Positions 54,858 to 63,761 of a stretch of 64,000 nt of DNA are shown in pieces. The number at the start of each line of letters is the position of its first letter. Positions within the stretch are counted from its first letter, which is position 1. This DNA comes from an uncultured Bacteroidales bacterium (GTDB lineage: Bacteria > Bacteroidota > Bacteroidia > Bacteroidales > UBA932), in assembly GCA_944325435.1 (NCBI GenBank), contig CALVAC010000001.1, forward strand, positions 1 to 64,000, written 5' to 3'. Below the pieces are notes generated by a model. It had not been told where the DNA came from, did not search any database, and saw nothing but the letters and a program-made list of their open reading frames with translations. Position numbers and translations under genes: made by a program.

Positions 54858-55856
54858 TCAGGCTGAGACATATTTTGCCCCCTGGAAGGTGTCGCGGGCT
54901 TCAAGACGCTGTTCCAGCATACGGAGAAGCTCCACATTGCGGACAAGCCCCCAAGGAGTGCCGTCCACGAAGCGCGGAGGGACCTCCCCTGCAAACCTTT
55001 CGATATAAAGGTCCGGGCGGAGACGCTCCAGCATATCCACGAAAAAATCCATATATCCGTCGAGGGTGAATGTCTCGAACTCATCCGGATGCTCTGCCCA
55101 CTCCCTCTCGATCGCTGTCCCCCTGACTATCTGCAGCTGGTGGAATTTCACCGAAAGAAGAGGAAGGCTGTTGATTGCCTCGCACTCCTCAAGCATCATC
55201 TCCCTGGTCTCCCCGGGAAGCCCGAGAATGAAATGCGCCCCGGTATCGATGCCTCTGGATGCCGTCTCGGCCACCGCTTTCCGTGCCGCAGCGAAATCAT
55301 GTCCCCGGTTGACCCTGCGCAATGTGTCATCATAGCAAGACTCTATCCCGTATTCCACTGTCACAAGAGGCGCGGTCCATCTGTGCCCGCCGACTTCCCT
55401 CTCCCATCCATCCAGGACAAGCCCGGATCTGAGGGCGGCCAGATAATCCAGCTTTTCACTATCCACGCAGTCAGGTCTTGTACCTATGACAATCCCCACC
55501 ACGGACGGATGGGAAAGAGCCTCCCCGTACAGTTCCCTGAGTCTGGAAAGAGAGGAGTATGTATTGGAATAAGACTGGAAATAGGCAAGATATGACCTTG
55601 TATTGCGGTATCTGACCCTGTGGAACTCTATCCCTTCATCAATCTGGCGGTGCAGCGGCTTCCCGGGAGTGCTGTATCCTGGGTGGAAGGCGGCATTGTC
55701 ACAATAGGTGCATCCTCCACGCCCCACCGTCCCATCCCTGTTAGGACAGGTGAAGCCGGCATCTATCACCACCTTCTGGAGACGCTCCCCGTACTTCTGC
55801 CGGTAATATCCGGAGAAATTCCTGTACCTCTGCCCCATCTCCGCAAGGGAAATCAC
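54858..55856 (-). CDS. Radical SAM protein, YhcC/TIGR01212 family
   Basis: The 332-residue protein carries the radical SAM cluster motif in a characteristic form, FTCPNRDGTVGRGGCTYCDN, and downstream LAYFQSYSNTYSS, GIVIGTRPDCV, and HFILGLPGETREMMLEE. The family is widespread, and its substrate is not established to my knowledge. A GTG start at 55856 overlaps the GH88 stop as GTGA; ATG 55838 (MGQRYRNFSGYY) is the alternative. It is downstream of the GH88 gene, probably in one transcript. Confidence 0.9.
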   Translation of the reverse strand: MISLAEMGQRYRNFSGYYRQKYGERLQKVVIDAGFTCPNRDGTVGRGGCTYCDNAAFHPGYSTPGKPLHRQIDEGIEFHRVRYRNTRSYLAYFQSYSNTYSSLSRLRELYGEALSHPSVVGIVIGTRPDCVDSEKLDYLAALRSGLVLDGWEREVGGHRWTAPLVTVEYGIESCYDDTLRRVNRGHDFAAARKAVAETASRGIDTGAHFILGLPGETREMMLEECEAINSLPLLSVKFHQLQIVRGTAIEREWAEHPDEFETFTLDGYMDFFVDMLERLRPDLYIERFAGEVPPRFVDGTPWGLVRNVELLRMLEQRLEARDTFQGAKYVSA

Positions 55857-57043
55857 CGTACACGCCCCGCCCCTGAAGACACGTTCCGGTACCTGAGCAG
55901 AGCCTCAAGGAAATAATAGTCGGCGTATGTCAGAGGGACATCGACCTCCGAATCTCCCGGCTTGTTGCCGACACTGTGCTTCAGCAGGAATCCGCACTCC
56001 TCTCCCGGCTGCGATAGGTATCCATCGGAGGCGAGAGTACGGATGATCTTCTCCGCCGTCCCGAGATATACGGCAGATTCCTCCCCCTGGACAAATGTAC
56101 TCAGCTCCACAAGGGCGCTCGCCATGATGGCGCCTGCAGATGCGTCCCTGTAATCCTCAGGTACCAGGTCCGAATCATAATCCCACCAGGGGATGCCATC
56201 CTCCGGGAGACGCGGAAGGAGATAGTCCGCAATCTTCTGCGCATGCGCAAGATAGACATCCTTGCCCGTGAAACGGTACATCATGGTGTATGCATACAGT
56301 CCCCATGCCTGTCCCCTGGACCATGCAGACCAGTCGGCAAAACCCTGGACGGTCTGCCTGCCGCGCACCTCCCCGGTCTCCGGATCATAGTCCACAAGAT
56401 GGAAACTGCTCCCATCCGGACGGTAATGGTTCTTCATCGTCGTCATCGCATGGCTCTCGGCCATCTCCCTCAGGGAGTCATCCCCGGCCAGCCCGGCGGC
56501 AGTCAGGAGCAGTTCCAGATTCATCATGTTGTCTATGATGACAGGGAACTTCCATGTCCTGCCATGGTCCCAGCTCCGGGTACAGCCCACAACGGGATTG
56601 AACCTGGTCGCAAGAGAGCGGGCTCCGTTGCACAGCACTTCCCTGTATTGCGGATTCCCCGTCAGGCGCAGGCCGTTGCCGAAGCTGCAGTTCAGCTGGA
56701 ACCCCACATCATGGTCATTGGTCCTGAACTGCAGGGTGTCGAGCATTGCCGTGTGTTTCTCCGCGAGAGCCCGTATCCCCTCATCTCCTGTGTATTCATA
56801 CACCAGCCACAGAGAACCTGGATAGAAACCCGAGCACCACCACCATATATCAGATGTGACAAGTCTCCCGTCTCTGTCCACAGAACGGGGGCACTCCCCT
56901 TCTCCAAGACTGGAATCCAGCAGGGTCAGCTGCTCCGAAGCCCTCGCAAAAACCCGGTCAGAGAGAGCCTCCATAGACTCCTGACCTGAACATGAACACA
57001 ATGCCGCACACAAAGGCAGCAGGAAAGACAACAATTTACCCAT
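55853..57043 (-). CDS. GH88-family unsaturated glucuronyl hydrolase, lipoprotein
   Basis: This enzyme removes 4,5-unsaturated uronic acids from oligosaccharides made by polysaccharide lyases. It is an (alpha/alpha)6 barrel of 396 residues with a lipoprotein-like signal (Cys18 in ALCSC). The catalytic aspartates are visible: Asp112 in TNDHDVGFQ and Asp171 in IIDNMMNLE; SRGQAWGLYAY and DASAGAIMASAL are also family features. The start is ATG 57043; the 57076 start adds residues before the signal peptide. No lyase gene is in the window, so its glycan partner is encoded elsewhere. Confidence 0.9.
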   Translation of the reverse strand: MGKLLSFLLPLCAALCSCSGQESMEALSDRVFARASEQLTLLDSSLGEGECPRSVDRDGRLVTSDIWWWCSGFYPGSLWLVYEYTGDEGIRALAEKHTAMLDTLQFRTNDHDVGFQLNCSFGNGLRLTGNPQYREVLCNGARSLATRFNPVVGCTRSWDHGRTWKFPVIIDNMMNLELLLTAAGLAGDDSLREMAESHAMTTMKNHYRPDGSSFHLVDYDPETGEVRGRQTVQGFADWSAWSRGQAWGLYAYTMMYRFTGKDVYLAHAQKIADYLLPRLPEDGIPWWDYDSDLVPEDYRDASAGAIMASALVELSTFVQGEESAVYLGTAEKIIRTLASDGYLSQPGEECGFLLKHSVGNKPGDSEVDVPLTYADYYFLEALLRYRNVSSGAGRVR

Positions 57044-57178
57044 ATAATCTGTTTTTTCTGCCACGAAGATAGGCAAACAAGACGACCATTACAAACCGGT
57101 CCGGGATTTTCCGGTGAAAAACGGCGGAGACTGTCACGATTTTTCTCGGCAAAGTCATCCGTATACGGATAAAAATTC

Positions 57179-57186
57179 TATATTTG
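57179..57186 (+). promoter_or_regulatory. Candidate -7 box for the outer-membrane barrel gene
   Basis: TATATTTG, a perfect TAnnTTTG match, stands 26 bases before the ATG at 57213. The expected -33 element is not clear. Confidence 0.5.
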
Positions 57187-57212
57187 TGTGGAAATTGCAA
57201 ATTTTTAATGTC

Positions 57213-57686
57213 ATGAAGAAAATTATCGTGATCACAGCCCTTGCATTCGGAATTGCATTCGCTGCATCTGCCCAGCCAAGGGCAATCGGAGGAAGACTTG
57301 CATACGGGCTCGAAGCCAGCTATCAGCATTATGCAGGTGGTGAAAACTTTGTAGAAGCAAATCTCGGACTGTGCTATTTCTCGGCTCTGAATGCGACTGC
57401 AACATACAATTTCATGATTGCACAGCCAGCATGGACATCAAGGGGAGAATGGGGATTCTATGCCGGACCTGGAGCCTCTGTCGGACTGGATTTCATAGGC
57501 AAGTCGGAATTCGTATTCGGAATAGTAGGACAGGTTGGACTTGAATACACATTCTGGTTTCCGCTCCAGCTTTCGGTCGACCTCCGGCCACAGATAGGCT
57601 TCGCGGCAGGGAACGGAGGGGCAAGATTCTACGATGAAGGGATGTTCGGATTCGTGCCGACATTTGGAGTACGATACAGATTCTAG
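57213..57686 (+). CDS. Outer-membrane beta-barrel-like protein, unknown role
   Basis: The 157-residue protein has a signal peptide cut near AASAQ (about residue 21) followed by alternating hydrophobic beta-strands rich in Gly and aromatics (SYQHYAGGENFVEANLGL, WGFYAGPGASVGLDFIG) and ends in Phe (VRYRF), the outer-membrane insertion signature. It resembles small eight-stranded porin-like proteins. The start is ATG 57213, directly before the Lys-Lys of the signal peptide. It stands alone between minus-strand genes and is followed by a terminator. Confidence 0.75.
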   Translation: MKKIIVITALAFGIAFAASAQPRAIGGRLAYGLEASYQHYAGGENFVEANLGLCYFSALNATATYNFMIAQPAWTSRGEWGFYAGPGASVGLDFIGKSEFVFGIVGQVGLEYTFWFPLQLSVDLRPQIGFAAGNGGARFYDEGMFGFVPTFGVRYRF

Positions 57687-57744
57687 ACCACATCTCTCTG
57701 AAATCACAAGTCCACTATATACCATATCATACATAAACAACAAT

Positions 57745-57778
57745 GAGGCTGCTCCAAACAGGGACAGCCTCGATTTTT
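57745..57778 (+). terminator. Intrinsic terminator after the barrel gene
   Basis: GAGGCTG (57745-57751) pairs with CAGCCTC (57765-57771), with an inner TCC/GGG extension and an AAACA loop, followed by GATTTTT. The stem would also fold on the minus strand, where it lies beyond the end of the TPR-like gene. Confidence 0.8.
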
Positions 57779-57813
57779 CATATTCCAGACATACCGCTCC
57801 GTGCGGTCTCCGG

Positions 57814-58143
57814 TCACGGATTCATCAGGTCTTTGTTGACAAAGCCTCTTATACGGAGAATCAGCTCTATGGAGGCTTCGGCCTTTGATTTCAAGGCCTG
57901 CAATTCCTCTACGGAATACATTCGGCCATCTCCTCCGGACGTGCCACAGCCGGAGGGAAGGGAGTTGTCTGCTGCCGGCTCATCAAGGCAGGCAGAAAGA
58001 CCTCCAACAAGTACGGAGGCGGTTTCCACGGCATTGCGGAAAGCGTTTACCGCCTCTCCGAACTGTTCCCTCTGGCGCAAAGAAACACCCAGCTCATACC
58101 ATTCAAACGGGGAGCCGGGTGTGCTGTCATTATTGATATGCAT
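57814..58143 (-). CDS. Small TPR-like protein, unknown
   Basis: The 109-residue cytoplasmic protein has one or one and a half TPR-like helices (WYELGVSLRQREQFGEAVNAFRNAVETA), a Gly/Ser-rich middle and a C-terminal helix pair (VEELQALKSKAEASIELILRI). No catalytic feature. Its start lies 11 bases after the end of rnfA on the same strand, so it is the last gene of the rnf transcript. Confidence 0.65.
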   Translation of the reverse strand: MHINNDSTPGSPFEWYELGVSLRQREQFGEAVNAFRNAVETASVLVGGLSACLDEPAADNSLPSGCGTSGGDGRMYSVEELQALKSKAEASIELILRIRGFVNKDLMNP

Positions 58144-58154
58144 TGATTCTTTGC

Positions 58155-58754
58155 TTATACCAGTCCGGAGAATCCCATAAACGCCATCGCAAGGATACTT
58201 GCAGTGACTAGCGCAATCGGAATCCCCTTGAAGCTCTCCGGCACCTTGTTGAGCGCCAGCTGCTCGCGGAGTCCTGCAAACAGTATCATTGCAAGACCGA
58301 AGCCGAGGGATGTGGCGAACGCATAGACGACGGATTCAGCCAGATTGAGCATATGCGGCTCACCTCCGAAAGTGAATTCCTTGGTGACAACAATCAGGGC
58401 GACACCGAGAACCGCACAGTTGGTGGTGATAAGAGGCAGGAAAATTCCCAGAGCCTGATAAAGGGACGGGCTGACCTTCTTCAGCACAATCTCCACCATC
58501 TGCACGAGGGCGGCTATCACAAGAATGAACGCTATCGTCTGCAGAAATCCGATTCCAAGCGGATTGAGGACATAGTACTGGAGAAGATAGGTCACGAGAG
58601 TCGCGAGCGTGATGACAAAGCATACCGCACCGGACATTCCCACCGCTGTGCTGAGCTTGTTGGACACCCCGAGGAACGGGCAGCATCCGAGGAACTGCGC
58701 CAGCAGGATATTGTTTACAAAAATCGCCGATATAATGATTATTATGTATTCCAT
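58155..58754 (-). CDS. rnfA: RNF complex subunit A
   Basis: A 199-residue, six-helix membrane subunit with NNILLAQFLGCCPFLGVSNK and TTNCAVLGVALI. These conserved Cys-containing half-repeats in RnfA and RnfE are thought to hold an intramembrane iron-sulfur cluster. It is homologous to RnfE. Part of the ferredoxin:NAD oxidoreductase that couples electron flow to ion transport. Confidence 0.95.
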   Translation of the reverse strand: MEYIIIIISAIFVNNILLAQFLGCCPFLGVSNKLSTAVGMSGAVCFVITLATLVTYLLQYYVLNPLGIGFLQTIAFILVIAALVQMVEIVLKKVSPSLYQALGIFLPLITTNCAVLGVALIVVTKEFTFGGEPHMLNLAESVVYAFATSLGFGLAMILFAGLREQLALNKVPESFKGIPIALVTASILAMAFMGFSGLV

Positions 58755-58766
58755 AACTCCTCCTTG

Positions 58767-59375
58767 CTATTTGTTCTTCTTGTCTGTCAACTTATGGAAA
58801 AGCACGATGAGGTATCCCAGAACCATAAACGCCCCGGGAGCGAGGACGAAACACAGAATTCCGTCACCCGGCAGGAACTTGAACCCGAATGCGGAGCCGC
58901 TGCCGAGAATCTCCCGGATAACACCGAGGACAGTCAGGGAAAGCGTGAAACCGAGACCTATCCCCAGCCCATCGCATGCAGAGTCCACTACGGAATTCTT
59001 GTTTGCGAATGCTTCGGCTCTGCCGAGCACGATACAGTTCACCACGATAAGAGGGATGAATATTCCCAGAGTCTCGTAGATGGCAGGAGTATATGCCTGC
59101 ATAACGAACTGCAGCAGGGTCACGAAAGTCGCGATGATGACAATGTATGCAGGAATGCGCACCTTGTCAGGAATCACCTTGGCTACCGCTGATATGGCCA
59201 TGTTGGAAAGTACAAGGACAAACATTGTGGCAAGTCCCATACTCATGCCGTTGATGGCCGAAGTCGTGGTGGCCAGCGTCGGGCACATACCGAGGAGAAG
59301 CACAAATGTAGGATTCTCCTTGATAAGACCTTTAGTTATAAGCTGAAATTTTGTCATTGTCTGTCCTCCTGTCAT
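58767..59375 (-). CDS. rnfE: RNF complex subunit E
   Basis: A 202-residue membrane subunit, paralogous to RnfA, with KENPTFVLLLGMCPTLATTTS and VNCIVLGRAEAFA. ATG 59375 overlaps the rnfG stop (ATGA at 59372-59375); ATG 59357 (MTKFQLITKG) is the alternative and matches family N-termini well. Confidence 0.95.
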   Translation of the reverse strand: MTGGQTMTKFQLITKGLIKENPTFVLLLGMCPTLATTTSAINGMSMGLATMFVLVLSNMAISAVAKVIPDKVRIPAYIVIIATFVTLLQFVMQAYTPAIYETLGIFIPLIVVNCIVLGRAEAFANKNSVVDSACDGLGIGLGFTLSLTVLGVIREILGSGSAFGFKFLPGDGILCFVLAPGAFMVLGYLIVLFHKLTDKKNK

Positions 59376-60004
59376 TTAGCATCCTCTACATCTTTCCCCA
59401 TATCTCCGGAAGCCGTGGCTCCTGATGAGGCATCTACAGGCTTGGAAGCACCTGTTATGGCATTGAAAGCCCTGACCGCACCGTTGAGGGCATCGCAGAA
59501 CGCCCTTGATGTGATGGTGGAAGCGGTGATTGCGTTCACATCCCCACCATCCTTGGCTACCGAAAGTTTCTTCACTGCGGGATCGAAATCCTTGAACTGG
59601 TCACGGAATTCCGGCTCGACACATTTCGCTCCGAGACCCGGAGTCTCGGCCTGGGAAAGCACTGCAGTGTTGTATATCTTGCCATCTGGATAGAATCCCA
59701 CCATAACCTGCACTGCCCCGCTGAAACCGGAACCGGATGATATGATGGCATAACCGGCCACTCCTGAGGCACCGGACACGGTATAATATGGATATTCTGT
59801 GCCATCCACGCTCACTGCCCCCTCTTCAGGAGAGCCTTCGAACGGAGGGACCACCTGCGCGATTGCCGCATTTGTCTTGGCCTCGGCAGCAGCCTGTATA
59901 GGAGCCGCTGTCACTGCGTACACCACTGCCAGAAGCGTGGAGCATACGATGCATATCACAGACAGGCAGAGCACCATATTCTTGAATGATGATTGAATCG
60001 CCAT
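59372..60004 (-). CDS. rnfG: RNF complex subunit G (covalent FMN)
   Basis: A 210-residue protein with one N-terminal membrane anchor (about 9-33) and an extracytoplasmic FMN-binding domain. The flavinylation motif ITASTITS places FMN on Thr165 (family rule; ApbE would attach it). GLGAKC before it is also typical. The C-terminal 25 residues are Ala/Ser/Gly-rich and variable. Confidence 0.94.
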   Translation of the reverse strand: MAIQSSFKNMVLCLSVICIVCSTLLAVVYAVTAAPIQAAAEAKTNAAIAQVVPPFEGSPEEGAVSVDGTEYPYYTVSGASGVAGYAIISSGSGFSGAVQVMVGFYPDGKIYNTAVLSQAETPGLGAKCVEPEFRDQFKDFDPAVKKLSVAKDGGDVNAITASTITSRAFCDALNGAVRAFNAITGASKPVDASSGATASGDMGKDVEDAK

Positions 60005-60009
60005 AGCTG

Positions 60010-60969
60010 TTACCTCCCGTATTTCTTTGATTTACAGAACTTGTTGATAAGAGGCACCGTAGAGTTCATAATGAGGATAGCGAACGACACGCCCTCAGGA
60101 TATGAGCCGAAGTACCTTATCAGCATTGTTATGATACCGATGCCGACACCGAAGATTATACCTCCCCTGGCGCTCATAGGGGAAGTCACATAGTCGGTCG
60201 CCATAAAGACAGAGCCGAGAAGGATACCTCCCGTAAGCAGGTTGAATATAGGATCTGTGTATGCGGATGGGTCTGCAAGCCACATTATCCCGGAGAACAC
60301 GAATACAGTAATCCAGATGGACAATGTGATATGCGGACGGATGACCTTGCGGGCAAGGAGATAGATGAAGCCGATGAGAATGGCTATCGCGGAAAGCTCA
60401 CCGGCAGAGCCGCCGATGTTGGCATAGAGCATATTGAGATAGTCGAGATGCTGTATTGCCTCTATGCCTCCCTCCTTTGCAAGCCCGAGAGGGGTCGCTC
60501 CTGTCGCAGCATCGGCATTGCCGATAAATCCCCGGACTGGACCCCAGTCGGTCATGGCCACAGGGAAGGATATCAGGAGGAATACCCGGCCCACCAGGGC
60601 AGGGTTGAAAAGGTTCTGCCCGAGACCTCCGAAAGTCATCTTCGCGACCCCGATGGCCACGATGGCACCTATGAGCACCATCCACCACGGAGATGTCGCA
60701 GGCAGATTCAATGCAAGGAGGACACCTGTCACCGCAGCTGACCAGTCCCCTATGGTATTCGGTCTCTTGAGGAGGAATCTCGTGATGAGATATTCCAGAA
60801 GGACGCATGAAATCACGCTCACGGCAAGGATCATTATCTCCCTCCATCCATAGAAAAGGATGGAGACAATGACAGTCGGGAGCAGAGCGATCACCACATC
60901 ACGCATCAGGGACATTGTGGATGTCCTGGTATGCAGGTGGGGCGCCGGTGAAACCAATAGTCTGTTCAT
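60010..60969 (-). CDS. rnfD: RNF complex subunit D (covalent FMN)
   Basis: A 319-residue membrane subunit with about ten helices. SPAPHLHTRTST at the N-terminus and the flavin-attachment threonine in ATGATPLGL (extracytoplasmic loop) are characteristic, as are GGLGQNLFNPALVGRVFLL and DYVTSPMSARGGIIFG. It starts five bases upstream of rnfG. Confidence 0.95.
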   Translation of the reverse strand: MNRLLVSPAPHLHTRTSTMSLMRDVVIALLPTVIVSILFYGWREIMILAVSVISCVLLEYLITRFLLKRPNTIGDWSAAVTGVLLALNLPATSPWWMVLIGAIVAIGVAKMTFGGLGQNLFNPALVGRVFLLISFPVAMTDWGPVRGFIGNADAATGATPLGLAKEGGIEAIQHLDYLNMLYANIGGSAGELSAIAILIGFIYLLARKVIRPHITLSIWITVFVFSGIMWLADPSAYTDPIFNLLTGGILLGSVFMATDYVTSPMSARGGIIFGVGIGIITMLIRYFGSYPEGVSFAILIMNSTVPLINKFCKSKKYGR

Positions 60970-60991
60970 TATTGTCTTGTTTTAATTATTT

Positions 60992-62356
60992 CTATTTCTT
61001 TGCAGAGCGGGCACGGATTGCACGCATCACATCACCTTTAGCCACACGGATGACATCCAGCAGAGGAATGTTGGCCGGGCAGCTGTAGAGGCAGCAGCCG
61101 CATTCGATGCAGTCCTGTATGGCATTCTGCTCCAGCTCATCCATCATCCCGTTGCGGGCAAGCTTGTTCAAAAGGAACGGCTCCAGCCCCATAGGGCAGG
61201 CCTCCACGCACTTTGCGCAACGGATACAGTTACTCTCAGGCTTGCGGACCGTCTGCTCTGCAGTCAGGTAAAGCACCGAAGACGACCCCTTGACCGTTGT
61301 CGCATCCAGATTGGATATGGCCTTGCCCATCATCGGTCCGCCGCTGATGACTTTCACAGCCCCCTCAGGAATCCCGCCATCCTGCTCTATAATGAACGAG
61401 AACGGCACACCTATCCTGAACAGATAGTTCTTCTGCCTGTCTGCAGGAAGGCAGTCACCGGTGACAGTAAGGGTATTTGTAGTCAGAGGCCTGTTCTTCA
61501 TCACTGCATCATAGACAGCGAGCGATGTGGCGACATTCTGGACCACGGCACCGACATCTATAGGCAGCCCCATTGATTTCACCTGACGATGCGCCACCGC
61601 ATCAATGAGCTGCTTTTCACCTCCCTGAGGATATTTCTTCTTGAGGACAGCCACCTCGATTCCGCTATAGGAGGCAGACTTGGCCTGCAGCCTTGATATG
61701 GCAGTCCTTACCGACTCGATTGCCTCCGGCTTGTTGTCCTCAATGCCTATGACAGTACGAGACCCTCCGAGCACCTGTTTCATAATGGCAGCCCCTATGA
61801 CAATCTGGTCCGGCTTCTCGAGCATTATCCTGTAGTCGGATGTGAGGTACGGCTCACATTCAGCACCGTTGAGGATGAGAATCTCCGCCTTCTTGCCTTC
61901 CAGAGGGGTCAGCTTCACGTGTGTAGGGAATGTCGCTCCTCCGAGTCCGACCACGCCGTTTGACTTGATACGGTCTATGATGAACCTGTTGTCGGCAGGA
62001 ATCTCCGTCACAAGGGTCTCGGAAAGGTCTATCCCGTCCGCCCACTCATCTCCCTCGACGGCAATCTCTATATGGGTCACCTTGTTGCCCGCAAGATCAG
62101 GACGCGGCCCTATGGACTTGACGGTACCCGATACGGATGAATGCACGTATGCGGAAATGAATCCGGCAGGCTCTCCTATCACCTGGCCGGCCTTCACCTT
62201 GTCCCCCACAGCCACCACGGGAGTCGCTGGAGCTCCGAGATGCTGGGACATCGATATATACACGGTCTGGGGAGTAGGAAGCACCTCTATCCTGCACCCT
62301 GCGGAAATCTTTTTGTCAGCAGGATGAACACCGCCTATTGAAAATGTCTTTTTCAT
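60992..62356 (-). CDS. rnfC: RNF complex subunit C
   Basis: A 454-residue soluble subunit that docks NADH and FMN in a NuoF-like domain (GLGGATFPTHVKL, NGAECEPYLTSDYRIM) and carries two [4Fe-4S] motifs near the C-terminus (CIRCAKCVEACP and CIECGCCLYSCP). An N-terminal barrel-sandwich-like domain (about 35-100) is present. It begins three bases after the end of rnfB. Confidence 0.95.
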   Translation of the reverse strand: MKKTFSIGGVHPADKKISAGCRIEVLPTPQTVYISMSQHLGAPATPVVAVGDKVKAGQVIGEPAGFISAYVHSSVSGTVKSIGPRPDLAGNKVTHIEIAVEGDEWADGIDLSETLVTEIPADNRFIIDRIKSNGVVGLGGATFPTHVKLTPLEGKKAEILILNGAECEPYLTSDYRIMLEKPDQIVIGAAIMKQVLGGSRTVIGIEDNKPEAIESVRTAISRLQAKSASYSGIEVAVLKKKYPQGGEKQLIDAVAHRQVKSMGLPIDVGAVVQNVATSLAVYDAVMKNRPLTTNTLTVTGDCLPADRQKNYLFRIGVPFSFIIEQDGGIPEGAVKVISGGPMMGKAISNLDATTVKGSSSVLYLTAEQTVRKPESNCIRCAKCVEACPMGLEPFLLNKLARNGMMDELEQNAIQDCIECGCCLYSCPANIPLLDVIRVAKGDVMRAIRARSAKK

Positions 62357-62359
62357 ATT

Positions 62360-63301
62360 CTACTCCTCCTTTGTTTCTGGTTTTTCCTTTACGGCCGCTT
62401 CCTTTGCCCCGGCTGCCGGGTGTGCCGATACCGGACCTGCAGACGATGCCGGTGCCGCAGCAGTGGCCGGCTTCGGTTTCACTGCCGGAAAATTCACTGC
62501 ATGGATTGCTCCGGTAGGGCATTCCGCAACGCATTTCTTGCAGAGCTTGCACTTTGTGAAATCTATATAGGCAAGGTTGTTCTCTACCGTAATCGCTCCG
62601 TGAGGGCAGACCTTGGCGCATTTGCCGCAGCCGATGCAGGCGGCCGAACATGCCTTCCGGGCTGCAGCCCCCTTGTCCCTGTTGACACAGCTGACGAACA
62701 CCCTCATTCCGCGCGGGCCCTTGTTCCTGAGTTCAATGACATTCTTAGGACACGCCTTGACACACGCCCCGCAGGCCGTACACTTCTCCTGGTCCACTTC
62801 AGGAAGGCCGGTCTGCGGATTCATCTTTATCGCCCCGAACTGGCAGGCAGCCACGCAGTCGCCGCATCCGAGACAACCGAAGGCGCATCCGGTGTCGCCG
62901 CTGTAGAGGGAAGCCTTCACGCGGCAAGATGAATATCCGCCGTAATCGTTTACCTTAGGGCGGTTTTCACAGGTTCCGTTGCAGCGCACCACGGCTACCA
63001 TAGGAGCCTTTTCCTTGACCTCGAGACCGAGCACGGCTGCAACTTTCTTCATCGTCTCGTTGCCACCGACAGGACAGAAATTGCTGTCCAGGTTCATGGC
63101 ATCGACACAAGACTTGGCGAAAGCACGGCAGCCGGCATTGCCGCAACCGCCGCAGTTCGCTCCTGGCAGCACCTTCTCCACATCATCGATCCTCGAATCT
63201 TCCTCCACCTTGAACTTCTTGGCCACAAGATAAAGGACGACAGCAAGCACGACCCCCAGCAGAGTAAGGATTGCGATTGTCCAGATAATTGTTGTTGTCA
63301 T
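62360..63301 (-). CDS. rnfB: RNF complex subunit B, multi-cluster ferredoxin
   Basis: A 313-residue subunit with one N-terminal membrane anchor (about 5-28), a four-Cys cluster domain (LPGANCGGCGNAGCRAFAKS), and several ferredoxin-type motifs (CGDCVAACQFG, CTACGACVKACP, CIGCGKCAKVCP, CKLCKKCVAECP). It ends in a Pro/Ala/Lys-rich tail of about 40 residues. It is the probable entry point for electrons from reduced ferredoxin. Confidence 0.95.
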   Translation of the reverse strand: MTTTIIWTIAILTLLGVVLAVVLYLVAKKFKVEEDSRIDDVEKVLPGANCGGCGNAGCRAFAKSCVDAMNLDSNFCPVGGNETMKKVAAVLGLEVKEKAPMVAVVRCNGTCENRPKVNDYGGYSSCRVKASLYSGDTGCAFGCLGCGDCVAACQFGAIKMNPQTGLPEVDQEKCTACGACVKACPKNVIELRNKGPRGMRVFVSCVNRDKGAAARKACSAACIGCGKCAKVCPHGAITVENNLAYIDFTKCKLCKKCVAECPTGAIHAVNFPAVKPKPATAAAPASSAGPVSAHPAAGAKEAAVKEKPETKEE

Positions 63302-63319
63302 CTCAATATTCCGTTAAAA

Positions 63320-63739
63320 TTACTTTTCCTTGATATAGAACACGAAATCATTGGCCAGTCTCTCTCTAAACAGGTAAATGACAAGGTAATACAAAGCCAC
63401 ACCTCCAATCGCCGCCAGTCCTGCATAGACTTCGTGCACGGTAACGGACGACAAAGATAATATTAAAATCATTAAAATGAACAACGGAATCACATAAGAT
63501 ATCCATACCGCCTTCATTCCCATTGATTTCTTGAGCATGACAAGCACGCTGTCCCCCACCTTATAGCTGGCGTACGGGTCCGTCGGCACCATAATTATCT
63601 TCCGCTTCTCATCCGCCACCCCGCACAACCCGCGCGCATGACAGGCGGCACAGGCAGACTGCGCGACAATCTCGACCGTTGTGTATTCGGGAGTTATCTC
63701 AAGTATTGTCCCCTCGTGGGACACTTCATTCTTCGACAT
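63320..63739 (-). CDS. rseC: RseC/MucC-family protein (RNF-associated)
   Basis: The 139-residue protein has a short cytoplasmic Cys-rich part (SACAACHARGLCG), then two membrane helices (about 78-97 and 104-124). Members of the family accompany rnf genes in Bacteroidota and affect SoxR reduction or sigma-E in enterobacteria; its role here is not proven. It lies 18 bases upstream of rnfB. Confidence 0.88.
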   Translation of the reverse strand: MSKNEVSHEGTILEITPEYTTVEIVAQSACAACHARGLCGVADEKRKIIMVPTDPYASYKVGDSVLVMLKKSMGMKAVWISYVIPLFILMILILSLSSVTVHEVYAGLAAIGGVALYYLVIYLFRERLANDFVFYIKEK

Positions 63740-63761
63740 ATCTGTTTCCTTAGAAATTCAT

